From positions 1-18,853 of the forward strand of contig URKV01000024.1 in NCBI GenBank assembly GCA_900548565.1: a DNA stretch of 18,853 nt. Direction: 5' to 3'. Within the stretch, counting starts at the first letter, position 1. Each line of letters starts with the position of its first letter. The position numbers were made by a program, and so were the translations under genes. This document shows, in pieces, positions 7,804 to 15,609 of the stretch. This DNA comes from an uncultured Collinsella sp. Lineage in GTDB: Bacteria > Actinomycetota > Coriobacteriia > Coriobacteriales > Coriobacteriaceae. The notes beneath the pieces were generated by a model that had not been told where the DNA came from, searched no databases, and saw nothing but the letters and a program-made list of their open reading frames with translations.

Positions 7804-7834
7804 AAAAAAAGAGGGGTACGCGAACGTACCCCTC
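7804..7834 (-). terminator. Rho-independent terminator closing the ribosomal cluster
   Basis: On the minus-strand RNA: GAGGGGTACG, loop UUCG, CGTACCCCTC, then seven Ts (7804-7810). A perfect 10-bp stem with the very stable UUCG tetraloop and an uninterrupted U-tract, 26 nt after the rplQ stop. It marks the end of the rplE-rplQ transcription unit. Confidence 0.96.
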
Positions 7835-7860
7835 GAATATAGCCTATGCAGACGGATTGT

Positions 7861-8313
7861 CTACTCAGCGGTCTCCTCGGCAGCCTCGACCTTCTTGGGA
7901 GCAGCGGCCTTCTTGGGGGCCGGAGCAGCCTTCTTGGCCTTAGGCGTGCAAGGCTCGGTGACGAGCTCCATGATAACGATAGGAGCGTTGTCGCCCTTAC
8001 GGTTACCGAGCTTCATGATGCGGGTGTAACCGCCGTTGCGGTCCTGCCACATGCCCTGGGCAGCCTTGTCGAAGATCTCGGCAACGAGCTGCTTATCGCC
8101 GAGCTTGGCGATGGCCAGACGACGAGAGTGCAGGTCGCCCTTCTTGGCCCAGGTGATGATCGGATCGACGACCGAACGCAGCGCCTTAGCGCGGGTCTCG
8201 GTGGTCTTGATGCGGTCGTTCTCGAAGAGGGCCTTGGCCAGGCTCTTCTTCATGGCCTTGGTGTGGCTCGCATCGGTGCCGAGCTTCAGGCCCTTCTTAA
8301 CGTTGTGACGCAT
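7861..8313 (-). CDS. rplQ: 50S ribosomal protein L17 (bL17)
   Basis: Large-subunit protein, 150 residues. The core is clear: MRHNVKKGLKLGTDASHTKA at the N-terminus, then the TRAKALRSVVDPIITWAKKGD segment. After about residue 123 there is an Ala/Lys/Pro-rich tail ending in acidic residues (AEETAE), an extension seen in actinobacterial L17 proteins and probably disordered. ATG start with GAGGAG upstream. It is the last gene of the cluster, 30 nt after rpoA, followed by the UUCG terminator. Confidence 0.97.
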   Translation of the reverse strand: MRHNVKKGLKLGTDASHTKAMKKSLAKALFENDRIKTTETRAKALRSVVDPIITWAKKGDLHSRRLAIAKLGDKQLVAEIFDKAAQGMWQDRNGGYTRIMKLGNRKGDNAPIVIMELVTEPCTPKAKKAAPAPKKAAAPKKVEAAEETAE

Positions 8314-8343
8314 GGTCTAGTTTCTCCTCAAATATGCGAAGCA

Positions 8344-9285
8344 TTAAGCCTTCAGGCTCAGGCCCATGGACTCAAGCTTGTCCTTCACTTCCTCGATCGA
8401 CTTAACACCGAAGTTACGGATGTTGAGCAGATCGTTCTCCGAGAACTCAACGAGCTGACGGACCGAGTGAATGCTGGCGCGCTTAAGGCAGTTGTAGGAA
8501 CGGACGGAAAGGTCCAGATCCTCGATCTGCTTGTCCAGCTCGGCGTTGTCGTTGGTGACCTCGGGAGCGAAGATCGAAGCCTCCTCCTCGACCTCGGGGG
8601 TCTCGGCAAGGTTCATAAAGGCGGCCATATGCTGGTTGATGATATTGGCAGCCTGGACCACGGCGTCGCGCGGGGCGATGGAACCGTTGGTCTCGATCTC
8701 GAGGACAAGGCGGTCGTAGTCGGTATGCTGACCGACACGGCAAGCCTCAACGAGCTTGGCGCAACGGGAAACCGGCGAGTACAGCGAGTCGACGTGGATC
8801 ACACCGATGGGATCGTTGTCGCGCTTGTTGGCCTCGCCAGAAACATAGCCGCGGCCATAGCCGATGCGCATGCTCATGGTGAGATGGCCACCCTCGGTGA
8901 GCGTAGCGATGTGCTGCTCGGGGTTGACCAGCTCAAACTCGGACGGAATAAAGAAGTCCGCACCGGTGACCTCGCAGGGGCCGTCAACCGAGATGGTGGC
9001 GGTCGCCTCGTCGGTCGTGCCGAGAGCCCTGAAGACAAGACCCTTGACATTCAGGACGATGTCGGTGACATCCTCGACCATGTTAGGGATGGTCATGAAC
9101 TCGTGCTGCGCGCCATCGATCTGAATAGCCTCGACGGCGGCACCCTCGAGCGAGGACAGAAGAACGCGACGAAGGGAGTTACCCAGCGTATCGCCGTAGC
9201 CACGCTCGAGCGGCTCGACGGAGACACGAGCAGACGTCTCGTTGATCTCTTCGACCTGAACCTGAGGCCTAATGAATTCTGACAT
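8344..9285 (-). CDS. rpoA: RNA polymerase subunit alpha
   Basis: A 313-residue alpha subunit: it dimerises to nucleate RNA polymerase assembly and contacts promoter UP elements and activators. The N-terminal domain contains ERGYGDTLGNSLRRVLLSSL (residues 27-46). An acidic linker at about 230-255 leads to the C-terminal domain with LDLSVRSYNCLKRASI and NLRN-like LLNIRNFGVKSIEEVKDKL. Full length. GGAGGT lies just upstream of the ATG. It sits between rpsD and rplQ, the standard alpha-operon order. Confidence 0.98.
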   Translation of the reverse strand: MSEFIRPQVQVEEINETSARVSVEPLERGYGDTLGNSLRRVLLSSLEGAAVEAIQIDGAQHEFMTIPNMVEDVTDIVLNVKGLVFRALGTTDEATATISVDGPCEVTGADFFIPSEFELVNPEQHIATLTEGGHLTMSMRIGYGRGYVSGEANKRDNDPIGVIHVDSLYSPVSRCAKLVEACRVGQHTDYDRLVLEIETNGSIAPRDAVVQAANIINQHMAAFMNLAETPEVEEEASIFAPEVTNDNAELDKQIEDLDLSVRSYNCLKRASIHSVRQLVEFSENDLLNIRNFGVKSIEEVKDKLESMGLSLKA

Positions 9286-9317
9286 GTATTACCTCCAGCC
9301 TCAGCAGCCCGGATGGA

Positions 9318-9914
9318 CTACTTAGAGTAGAGCTCGACGATGAGCTGCTCGTTGATATCACCGCTGATCTGCTCACGCGTCGGCAGAGCGAGCACGTTAC
9401 CAGACAGCTTCTCGATATCGACCTCGAGCCAGCCAGGGACCTCAAAGCGCTCGGAGGAAATCAGGGCCTCCTTGATGGGGAGGAGGTCACGGAACTTCTC
9501 GCCGACAGCGACGACGTCGCCGGCCTTGACGCGGTAAGACGGGATGTCCACGCGCTTGCCGTTCACGGTGAAGTGACCGTGACGGACGGACTGACGAGCC
9601 TCTTTGCGGGTGCGGGCAAAGCCAAGACGGAAGACGACGTTGTCGAGGCGAGACTCAAGGATGATCATGAGGTTCTCACCGGTGACGCCGTTCATCTTGC
9701 GGGCCTTGTTGAAGTAGCCGTGGAACTGCTTCTCCAGAACGCCATAGATGAACTTGACCTTCTGCTTCTCGCGCAGCTGCATGCCGTACTCAGATTCCTT
9801 GCGACGGCGCTTGGGCTGACGGATAGATTCCTTCTTGCTGCTGTAACCGAGCTCAGCGGGATCGATCCCGAGCTGACGGCAGCGCTTAAGAACAGGAGTC
9901 CTGTCGATTGCCAT
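9318..9914 (-). CDS. rpsD: 30S ribosomal protein S4 (uS4)
   Basis: Small-subunit assembly protein of 198 residues that binds 16S rRNA early; in several bacteria S4 also represses its own operon. The S4 RNA-binding domain spans about residues 88-150 (SRLDNVVFRLGFARTRKEAR). The N-terminus has a single cysteine (C12), so this is the form without the zinc knuckle. ATG start with AAAGGA upstream. It lies 19 nt after rpsK and 32 nt before rpoA. Confidence 0.98.
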   Translation of the reverse strand: MAIDRTPVLKRCRQLGIDPAELGYSSKKESIRQPKRRRKESEYGMQLREKQKVKFIYGVLEKQFHGYFNKARKMNGVTGENLMIILESRLDNVVFRLGFARTRKEARQSVRHGHFTVNGKRVDIPSYRVKAGDVVAVGEKFRDLLPIKEALISSERFEVPGWLEVDIEKLSGNVLALPTREQISGDINEQLIVELYSK

Positions 9915-9933
9915 ATTGATACGATCCTTTCAG

Positions 9934-10338
9934 TTACACGCGGCGACGCTTCTTGGGGCGGCAGCCGTTGTGCGGAATGGGGGTCTTGTCCTGGATGCTC
10001 GAGACCTCGAGGCCAGCAGCCTGGAGGGAGCGGATGGCGGTCTCACGACCGGAGCCGGGGCCCTTGACGAAGACGGAAACCTTCTTCATACCGTGCTCCA
10101 TGGCCTGCTTGGCAGCAGCCTCGGCAGCCATCTGGGCAGCGAACGGCGTGGACTTACGGGAGCCCTTGAAGCCCACCTGGCCAGCCGACTTCCAGGAAAT
10201 GACGTTGCCCTGGGGATCGGTGATCGAAACGATCGTGTTGTTGAACGTAGAACGAATGTGAGCCTGGCCCACGGAAATGTTCTTACGGTCCGCGCGCTTC
10301 AGACGGGCAGCGCGAACGTTCTTCTTAGCAGTAGCCAT
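9934..10338 (-). CDS. rpsK: 30S ribosomal protein S11 (uS11)
   Basis: Platform protein of the small subunit, 134 residues, full length. Typical segments are AHIRSTFNNTIVSITDPQGN, SAGQVGFKGSRKSTPFAAQ and the basic C-terminus NGCRPKKRRRV. The N-terminus (MATAKKNVRAARLKRADRK) is basic, as usual. ATG start with AAGGAG upstream. Spaced 14 nt from rpsM and 19 nt from rpsD, so cotranslation in one transcript is expected. Confidence 0.98.
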   Translation of the reverse strand: MATAKKNVRAARLKRADRKNISVGQAHIRSTFNNTIVSITDPQGNVISWKSAGQVGFKGSRKSTPFAAQMAAEAAAKQAMEHGMKKVSVFVKGPGSGRETAIRSLQAAGLEVSSIQDKTPIPHNGCRPKKRRRV

Positions 10339-10352
10339 CTATCTAGCGCTCC

Positions 10353-10727
10353 TTATTTCTTCTTCTTAGCACCGATCTGACGCTTCGGGCCCTTGCGGGT
10401 ACGAGCGTTAGTGTGGGTGCGCTGGCCGCGGACCGGGAGGCCCTTGCGGTGACGAAGGCCGCGGTTGCAGCCGATGTCCATAAGGCGCTTGACGTTCTGG
10501 TTGCGCTCACGGCGGAGGTCGCCCTCAACCATGATCTGGTTCTTATCGATATAATCGCGGATGGCGTTAACCTCATCCTCGGTGAGGTCCTTAACGCGCG
10601 TATCCACGTTAACGTTGCACTCGACGCAAATCTTCGTCGCAGTGGTGCGGCCGATGCCGTAAATGTAGGTCAGACCGATCTCAACGCGCTTCTCACGCGG
10701 GAGGTCGACACCATTAATACGGGCCAA
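10353..10727 (-). CDS. rpsM: 30S ribosomal protein S13 (uS13)
   Basis: Head protein of the small subunit that contacts the P-site tRNA and L5, 124 residues, full length. Recognised by ARINGVDLPREKRVEIGLTY at the N-terminus and the signature RHRKGLPVRGQRTHTNART near the C-terminus, with a lysine-rich end. The start codon is TTG (10725-10727), with AGGAG upstream at good spacing; no in-frame ATG or GTG lies nearby, so the rare start seems real. Spaced 14 nt from rpmJ. Confidence 0.97.
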   Translation of the reverse strand: MARINGVDLPREKRVEIGLTYIYGIGRTTATKICVECNVNVDTRVKDLTEDEVNAIRDYIDKNQIMVEGDLRRERNQNVKRLMDIGCNRGLRHRKGLPVRGQRTHTNARTRKGPKRQIGAKKKK

Positions 10728-10741
10728 CGTAGTCTCCTCTC

Positions 10742-10855
10742 TTAACCCTGACGCTGCTTATGACGGGGGTTCTCGCAAATGACGAGGACCTTGCCATGGC
10801 GCCTAATGATTTTGCACTTATCGCACATCTTCTTGACCGAAGGACGTACCTTCAT
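10742..10855 (-). CDS. rpmJ: 50S ribosomal protein L36 (bL36), zinc-binding form
   Basis: A 37-residue protein of the large subunit: MKVRPSVKKMCDKCKIIRRH, then GKVLVICENPRHKQRQG. The zinc ligands C11, C14, C27 and H32 are all present, so this is the C+ form. ATG with AAGGAA upstream, TAA stop at 10742-10744. The usual place, between infA and rpsM. Confidence 0.96.
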   Translation of the reverse strand: MKVRPSVKKMCDKCKIIRRHGKVLVICENPRHKQRQG

Positions 10856-10904
10856 CGTTCTTCCTTTCGGTAGCGCTCAAACTACTTCCCTACTATCTAC
10901 TCGC

Positions 10905-10992
10905 CCAGCCGCAGGCGTTTAAAACTATGGCTGGTCTTCACACGCAAACCGACCGTAGGTTGAGCTAAGCCTGCAGTCGGAAAAGAGCGTGT
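10905..10992 (-). promoter_or_regulatory. Two-hairpin structured leader between infA and rpmJ
   Basis: In the 147-nt infA-rpmJ gap the minus-strand RNA can form two stems. The first has 11-nt arms at 10970-10980 and 10949-10959 (ten pairs including one wobble, one mismatch, 10-nt loop), nested in an outer ACACGC/GCGTGT helix (10987-10992 with 10940-10945). The second is CCAGCC/GGCTGG (10929-10934 with 10905-10910). No U-tract follows either stem. The position, ahead of rpmJ-rpsM-rpsK-rpsD, suits an autogenous ribosomal-protein leader, but this is inference. Confidence 0.5.
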
Positions 10993-11002
10993 ATGCGTGC
11001 CG

Positions 11003-11221
11003 CTATTTATAGCGATAGGTGATGCGGCCGCGGGTCAGGTCGTACGGGGAAAGCTCCACGACAACCCTGTCACCGGGGAGAATGCGGATGTAATTCATTC
11101 GGATCTTGCCAGAAATGTTGCACAGAACCGAATGACCGTTCTCGAGCTCGACCTTAAACATGGCGTTGGGCAGCGGCTCTTTTACCGTACCCTCGAGCTC
11201 AATTGCGTCTTCCTTCTTCAC
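11003..11221 (-). CDS. infA: Translation initiation factor IF-1
   Basis: Single OB-fold protein that binds the ribosomal A site during initiation. KKEDAIELEGTVKEPLPNAM, FKVELENGHSVLCNISGK and SPYDLTRGRITYRYK cover the whole family fold. The GTG at 11219-11221 gives 72 residues and aligns with the usual M-x-KEDxIE start; an in-frame TTG two codons upstream is the alternative, and the AGAGAAAG site lies between optimal spacings for the two. It follows map, with a plausible promoter in the gap. Confidence 0.93.
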   Translation of the reverse strand: MKKEDAIELEGTVKEPLPNAMFKVELENGHSVLCNISGKIRMNYIRILPGDRVVVELSPYDLTRGRITYRYK

Positions 11222-11260
11222 AAGCAATCATCTTTCTCTAGAAAACGACAGCGATTGAGT

Positions 11261-11289
11261 ATTCTACAACACGTATGTACGCATCGTAA
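11261..11289 (-). promoter_or_regulatory. Possible sigma-A-type promoter upstream of infA
   Basis: Minus strand: TTACGA (11284-11289), 17-nt spacer, TAGAAT (11261-11266). The -10 matches the consensus at five of six positions, the -35 at three. It lies in the 104-nt map-infA gap and would drive infA-rpmJ-rpsM-rpsK-rpsD-rpoA-rplQ separately from the upstream genes. Confidence 0.4.
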
Positions 11290-11325
11290 TAACTTCGTAA
11301 TGGCTCCACAACTAAGTGGAACTTG

Positions 11326-12114
11326 TTACATTTCTCCGCCTTGGAGCGAACACCAAGCGCCTTGCGCGTCGGTGGTGAGAATCACCGGGCCGTCATCGGT
11401 GATGGCGACGGTGTTCTCGTAGTGCGCGGCGGGCAGGTGGTCGTTGGTCGTAACGATCCAACCATCGGAGCCCGTACTCACATGATTGGATCCCATCGTG
11501 ACCATCGGCTCGATGGCAATGACCATACCGGCCTGGAGACGAACGCCCCTCCCCTTCTTTCCGTAATTCGGAACGTTGGGGTCCTCGTGCATCACATGGC
11601 CAATACCGTGCCCCACATAATCGCGAAGCACGCCATAGCCGTGAGACTCGGCGAGGGACTGGACGGCATAACCAATGTCCCCAATATGGTTACCGGGAAC
11701 AGCCTGCTCGATTGCAGCCTTAAGGCAATCGCGCGTAACCTCGCACAGGGCCTTGGCCTCGGGCGTGGGGGTACCGACGAAAAACGTCCAAGCGTTATCG
11801 CCGACCCAACCGTCGACAACGGCTCCCGTATCGATGGAGATGATATCGCCATCGCGCAGGATCATGTCGGGATTGGGAATACCGTGGACCACAGCATCGT
11901 TAATCGATGCACAAATGGTACCGGGGAACCCGCCGTAACCCTTAAAGGCCGGGGTGCCGCCATGCATGCGGATAATCTGCTCCGCGAGCTGATCGAGCTC
12001 AAAGGTGGAAACGCCGGGGCGCACCATGGCTCCAACGTGGCGGAGCGCCATCTTAGATAGCGCTCCTGCCTTCTTCATCTGCTCGATTTGCGTTGCAGAC
12101 TTAATCTTGATCAT
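11326..12114 (-). CDS. map: Methionine aminopeptidase, type I
   Basis: Removes the initiator methionine from new proteins whose second residue is small. 262 residues, full length. All metal and catalytic residues of the family can be placed: H77 (VVHGIP), D95 (SIDTG), D106 (GDNAW), H169 (GHGIG), E202 (AIEPM), E233 (HYENT). It lacks the N-terminal SH3-binding or zinc-finger extension of longer forms. The ATG overlaps the adk stop (ATGA), so the two genes are probably translationally coupled. The last 15 residues are not conserved in the family as far as I can judge. Confidence 0.97.
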   Translation of the reverse strand: MIKIKSATQIEQMKKAGALSKMALRHVGAMVRPGVSTFELDQLAEQIIRMHGGTPAFKGYGGFPGTICASINDAVVHGIPNPDMILRDGDIISIDTGAVVDGWVGDNAWTFFVGTPTPEAKALCEVTRDCLKAAIEQAVPGNHIGDIGYAVQSLAESHGYGVLRDYVGHGIGHVMHEDPNVPNYGKKGRGVRLQAGMVIAIEPMVTMGSNHVSTGSDGWIVTTNDHLPAAHYENTVAITDDGPVILTTDAQGAWCSLQGGEM

Positions 12115-12737
12115 AGACCGAGAGCCTCTTTGACATCCCCGTACACGGTCTCGCGAGCCTGGTCACCGTTGACCGACTTGAGCAGACCCTGGCCACGATA
12201 GTAGTCGACGAGCGGGCTCGTGGACTTCTCGTAGACGTCGAGACGGTTCTTGATGGTCTCGGGCTTGTCGTCGTCGCGCTGATACATCTCGCCACCGCAC
12301 TTGGGGCAGGTGGCATCGGCAGCAGTGCCGGTGTAACCGCAGGCGCGGCAGGTGCGACGCGAAGACAGACGATCGATAATGACCTCGGGGGCCACATCGA
12401 CCAGAAGGGCGCAATCGATCTCGCGACCCATGGCGGAGAGCTCGGAATCGAGCGTCACAGCCTGGGCGGTGTTGCGCGGGAAGCCGTCGAGGATGAAGCC
12501 CTGCTGGGCGTCATCGGCGGCAAGGCGCTCCTTGACAAGGTCGATCACGAGCTGGTCGGGAACGAGCTCGCCAGCGTCCATGTACTTCTTAGCCTGAATA
12601 CCAAGCTCGGTGCCACCCTTGACGGCAGCACGCAGCAGGTCGCCCGTGGAAATATGGGCGACGCCAAACTCGGCGACGAGCTCCTGTGCGACGGTGCCCT
12701 TACCGGCACCCGGAGCTCCGAGCAATACGAGGTTCAT
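12111..12737 (-). CDS. adk: Adenylate kinase, zinc-containing LID
   Basis: Converts ATP + AMP to 2 ADP; 208 residues. P-loop GAPGAGKGT at 7-15, the AMP-site TGDLLR at 31-36, and LDGFPRNTAQA at 83-93. The LID domain carries four cysteines (C130, C133, C144, C147), the structural zinc site found in Gram-positive and some other long-form enzymes. The ATG at 12735-12737 has GGAGG at 7 nt; an in-frame TTG two codons earlier is less well placed. It follows secY by 18 nt and overlaps map by 4 nt. Confidence 0.97.
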   Translation of the reverse strand: MNLVLLGAPGAGKGTVAQELVAEFGVAHISTGDLLRAAVKGGTELGIQAKKYMDAGELVPDQLVIDLVKERLAADDAQQGFILDGFPRNTAQAVTLDSELSAMGREIDCALLVDVAPEVIIDRLSSRRTCRACGYTGTAADATCPKCGGEMYQRDDDKPETIKNRLDVYEKSTSPLVDYYRGQGLLKSVNGDQARETVYGDVKEALGL

Positions 12738-12755
12738 GAGCAATCCTCCTCTAGC

Positions 12756-14042
12756 CTATTTAAAGAATCCATCGTAATCATACATCTTGATCTGGCCTTC
12801 GAGCTTATCGACCGTGTCGAGCACGACGCCGACCATGATGAGGATGGACGTGCCGCCAAATGCCTGGATCAGATGGTTACCCGTGAAGGAGAAGATGATC
12901 GAAGGCACGATGGCGATGAGCGCCAAAAAGACAGCGCTAGGAAGCGTGATCTTGTTGAGCGCGTTCTTGATGTAGGCCGCGGTAGCCCTACCCGGACGGA
13001 CGCCCGGAATAAAGCCGCCCTGCTTCTTAAGGTTATCGGCCGTGTCATCGGGGTTGAACACCATGGAGGTGTAGAAGTACGCGAAGAACACGATGAGGAC
13101 AACGTTAAGCACCCAGTTGAGCCAACCGGTCGAAAGCGCGGAGGCAACTGCCTGAATCCAGCCGATGCCGGGGAAGAACACGGCAATCTGAGCCGGGAAG
13201 TACAGCAGCGCCGAAGCGAAGATGATCGGCACGACACCCGCGGTGTTGACCTTGATGGGCAGGTAGGTGGTCTGGCCACCCATCATGCGACGGCCCACGA
13301 CGCGCTTAGCGTAGGAGACCGGGATGCGGCGCTGGCCGCGCTCAAGGAAAACAATCAGCGGGATAACCAGCAGGATGATGGCGCAGATGATCACCATAGT
13401 GATGATGCCACCGGCGTTGCCCTCGGTGCTGGAGAAGATAGCCTGCGGCAGACCGGCCATGATGTTCGCGAAGATGATCAGCGACATGCCATTGCCGATA
13501 CCGCGCTGGGTGATGAGCTCACCAATCCACATGATCAGCATAGCGCCCGCGGTGAGCGTACCGACGATCATGAGGTCGAAGATGATCTCGGGAGCGCCGG
13601 CGCCATTAAAGCTGATGCCGAAGCTCTTAAAGAGGAAGAGGTAACCCACGGAGTTGAGGATTGCCAGAGCCAGGGTGAGGTAACGCGAATACTGCGTAAT
13701 CTTGGTCTGACCGACCTCGCCCTCGCGGGCAAGCTCATGCAGGGAAGGCACGACGGCCTGGAGCATCTGGAGGATGATCGAGCTGGTGATGTAAGGCATG
13801 ATGCCCAGCGAAAACACCGACACATAGCTCAACGCGCCGCCAGAGAAAAGATTCAGGAGGGCCATAGCACCTGCGGCGACCGAATTGTTATCGGTCGAGA
13901 AAAGGCCCAGCATCCCCTGGAAGGGAATGCCGGGCACAGGAACGTGCGCACCAATGCGGTACACGACGAGCATAGCTATGGTAAAAAGAATCTTTTCGCG
14001 CAATTCTTTGATGCGGAAAGCATTCTTAAGACCATTTAGCAC
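12756..14042 (-). CDS. secY: Preprotein translocase subunit SecY
   Basis: Channel-forming subunit of the Sec translocon, 428 residues with about ten membrane spans. Typical segments are FRIKELREKILFTIAMLVVY with RIGAHVPVPGI at the first span, PYITSSIILQMLQ, the cytoplasmic EREGQ-like LAREGEVGQTKITQYSRY, and GGxIPGxRPG as GGFIPGVRPG. The start is GTG (14040-14042), which overlaps the rplO stop by 7 nt; no upstream alternative gives a better SecY N-terminus. The overlap suggests translational coupling with rplO. Confidence 0.97.
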   Translation of the reverse strand: MLNGLKNAFRIKELREKILFTIAMLVVYRIGAHVPVPGIPFQGMLGLFSTDNNSVAAGAMALLNLFSGGALSYVSVFSLGIMPYITSSIILQMLQAVVPSLHELAREGEVGQTKITQYSRYLTLALAILNSVGYLFLFKSFGISFNGAGAPEIIFDLMIVGTLTAGAMLIMWIGELITQRGIGNGMSLIIFANIMAGLPQAIFSSTEGNAGGIITMVIICAIILLVIPLIVFLERGQRRIPVSYAKRVVGRRMMGGQTTYLPIKVNTAGVVPIIFASALLYFPAQIAVFFPGIGWIQAVASALSTGWLNWVLNVVLIVFFAYFYTSMVFNPDDTADNLKKQGGFIPGVRPGRATAAYIKNALNKITLPSAVFLALIAIVPSIIFSFTGNHLIQAFGGTSILIMVGVVLDTVDKLEGQIKMYDYDGFFK

Positions 14043-14485
14043 GGCAGCTCGACCTTTCCGCCGGCGGCCTCGATCTTGGCCTGCGCAGAAGCGCTGACCT
14101 TGTCGACCTTGACCGTGAACTTCTTGGTGAGCTCACCATTGCCGAGCACCTTGACGGGCTCGAACTCGCTCTTGGTGATGCGAGCGGCCTTAAGAGCGGC
14201 ACCGTCGATCACAGCGCCGTCCTCGAACTTGCGCTCGAGACGCTCAACGTTAACAGCGGTGTACTCGATACGACGGGGGTTGCGGAAGCCCGGAAGCTTG
14301 GGCAGGCGCATGGCCAGCGGAGTCTGGCCACCCTCGAAGCCGGCACCCTTGGTGCCGCCAGAGCGGGAACCCTGGCCCTTCTGACCGCGGCCAGAAGTGG
14401 TGCCATGACCCGAAGAATTGCCACGGCCGACGCGCTTGCGGTTCTTGGTGGAACCGGGCGCGGGAGTAAGATCGTGAAGCTGCAT
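14036..14485 (-). CDS. rplO: 50S ribosomal protein L15 (uL15)
   Basis: Large-subunit protein of 149 residues. The glycine/arginine-rich N-terminus (LTPAPGSTKNRKRVGRGNSS followed by GHGTTSGRGQKGQGSRSGG) and GFEGGQTPLAMRLPKLPGF are diagnostic. The C-terminal ...AAGGKVELPC ends with a cysteine, slightly longer than the usual end, and this part overlaps the secY start. ATG with GAGGAG upstream, 3 nt after the rpmD stop. Confidence 0.97.
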   Translation of the reverse strand: MQLHDLTPAPGSTKNRKRVGRGNSSGHGTTSGRGQKGQGSRSGGTKGAGFEGGQTPLAMRLPKLPGFRNPRRIEYTAVNVERLERKFEDGAVIDGAALKAARITKSEFEPVKVLGNGELTKKFTVKVDKVSASAQAKIEAAGGKVELPC

Positions 14486-14488
14486 TTG

Positions 14489-14671
14489 CTACTCCTCTAC
14501 AATCTCGACAAGGTGCTTGACCTTGAAGATCATGCCGCGGACGGACTCGTTGTCAGCAATCTCGCGAACCTCGCGGATCCTGTGGAGACCGAGGGCACGG
14601 ACAGTACGGACCTGGTCCTGCTTGCAACCGTTGGTGCTGCGGACCTGCTTGATCTTGATGGTGTCAGCCAT
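14489..14671 (-). CDS. rpmD: 50S ribosomal protein L30 (uL30)
   Basis: Small large-subunit protein, 60 residues, full length: IKIKQVRSTNGCKQDQVRTV, then RALGLHRIREVREI and VRGMIFKVKHLVEI. The ATG starts 2 nt after the rpsE stop (TAAGCATG), with its ribosome binding site inside the end of rpsE. Standard place between rpsE and rplO. Confidence 0.97.
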   Translation of the reverse strand: MADTIKIKQVRSTNGCKQDQVRTVRALGLHRIREVREIADNESVRGMIFKVKHLVEIVEE

Positions 14672-14673
14672 GC

Positions 14674-15198
14674 TTAGTTCTCCTTACCGACGAACATCTC
14701 GGAGACCGTCAGGCCACGGCGAGCCGCGACGTCCTCAGGGCTGGAGAGCTCCTTGAGGCCCTCGACGGCAGCCTTGATGATGTTAAGGCCGTTGTCGGTA
14801 CCGAGGGACTTGGACAGGACGTTCTTGATGCCAGCAAGCTCGAAGAGGGGACGCACAGCGCCGCCGGCGATAACGCCGGTACCCTCGACAGCGGGCTTGA
14901 TGATGATGCGGCCGGCACCAAAGTGACCGAGAACCTCGTGCGGGATGGTGCCCTGATCGGTCACCGGCACGTGGAACATGTTCTTCTTGGCATCGAGAGA
15001 CGCCTTGGAGATGGCCATGGGCACCTCAGCGGACTTGCCCATGCCAACGCCGACGTTGCCCTTGCCGTCGCCAACGACGACGAGAGCGACGAGGCTCATG
15101 CGACGACCACCCTTGACGGTCTTCGACACGCGGTTGATGTAAACGACGCGCTCCTCGAACTCGGAGGCCTCGCGCTGCTGCTTCTGATTACGAGCCAT
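14674..15198 (-). CDS. rpsE: 30S ribosomal protein S5 (uS5)
   Basis: Small-subunit protein involved in decoding fidelity, 174 residues. The double-stranded-RNA-binding-like N-domain contains GRRMSLVALVVVGDGKGNVG followed by VGMGKSAEVPMAISKA; the C-domain has AGGAVRPLFELAGIKNVLSK and SLGTDNGLNIIKA. ATG with a strong TAGGAGGT upstream, 14 nt after rplR. Confidence 0.98.
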   Translation of the reverse strand: MARNQKQQREASEFEERVVYINRVSKTVKGGRRMSLVALVVVGDGKGNVGVGMGKSAEVPMAISKASLDAKKNMFHVPVTDQGTIPHEVLGHFGAGRIIIKPAVEGTGVIAGGAVRPLFELAGIKNVLSKSLGTDNGLNIIKAAVEGLKELSSPEDVAARRGLTVSEMFVGKEN

Positions 15199-15212
15199 GT
15201 GCTACATACCTC

Positions 15213-15581
15213 CTAGAACTCGAGACCGGCGGCACGAGCACCGTCGGCGAGGGCCTTGACGCGGCCATGGTAGATACGGCCACCGCGATCGAAGGCGACC
15301 TTGGTGATGCCGGCCTCGATGGCGCGCTTGCCAACGAGCTGACCGACCTTCTCCGCAGCCTCCTTGTTCGAGGTGTGGGTGCCCTTGAACTCGGCCTCGA
15401 GGGTCGAGGCAGAGACGAGCGTCAGGCTGGAGCCCTTGCTGTCGTCGATGATCTGGGCATAGATGTTGGCGTTAGTACGGGTCACGCGAAGACGCGGACG
15501 CTCGGAGGTACCCGAGACCTTGCCGCGAACACGACGCTGACGACGCTTGAGGCCTTCCAGCTTCGCCTTATGCTTGTTCAT
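15213..15581 (-). CDS. rplR: 50S ribosomal protein L18 (uL18)
   Basis: 5S rRNA-binding large-subunit protein, 122 residues. RVRGKVSGTSERPRLRVTRT, NANIYAQIIDDSKGSSLTLV, and the C-terminal FDRGGRIYHGRVKALADGAR AAGLEF are typical. ATG with AGGAG 7 nt upstream. The 75-nt gap before it (after rplF) is long for this operon and holds two hairpins. Confidence 0.98.
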   Translation of the reverse strand: MNKHKAKLEGLKRRQRRVRGKVSGTSERPRLRVTRTNANIYAQIIDDSKGSSLTLVSASTLEAEFKGTHTSNKEAAEKVGQLVGKRAIEAGITKVAFDRGGRIYHGRVKALADGARAAGLEF

Positions 15582-15609
15582 ACGTAAACTCCTAAAAAGG
15601 TTGATCTTG

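Noticed and set aside
7846..9282. 478-codon open frame on the plus strand opposite rplQ and rpoA
   Set aside because: It is antisense to two certain genes and exists because of the GC-rich third-position bias; its translation is Leu/Gly/Asp/Val-rich with no recognisable domain.
9318..9914. S4 with a damaged zinc site
   Set aside because: The cysteine-free N-terminus is a normal family variant; paralogues with and without zinc ligands are known, so this is not damage.
12654..14039. 461-codon plus-strand open frame opposite adk and secY
   Set aside because: Antisense shadow of secY; rich in His/Asp/Arg/Glu, as expected from reverse-complemented membrane-protein codons, with no credible start context.
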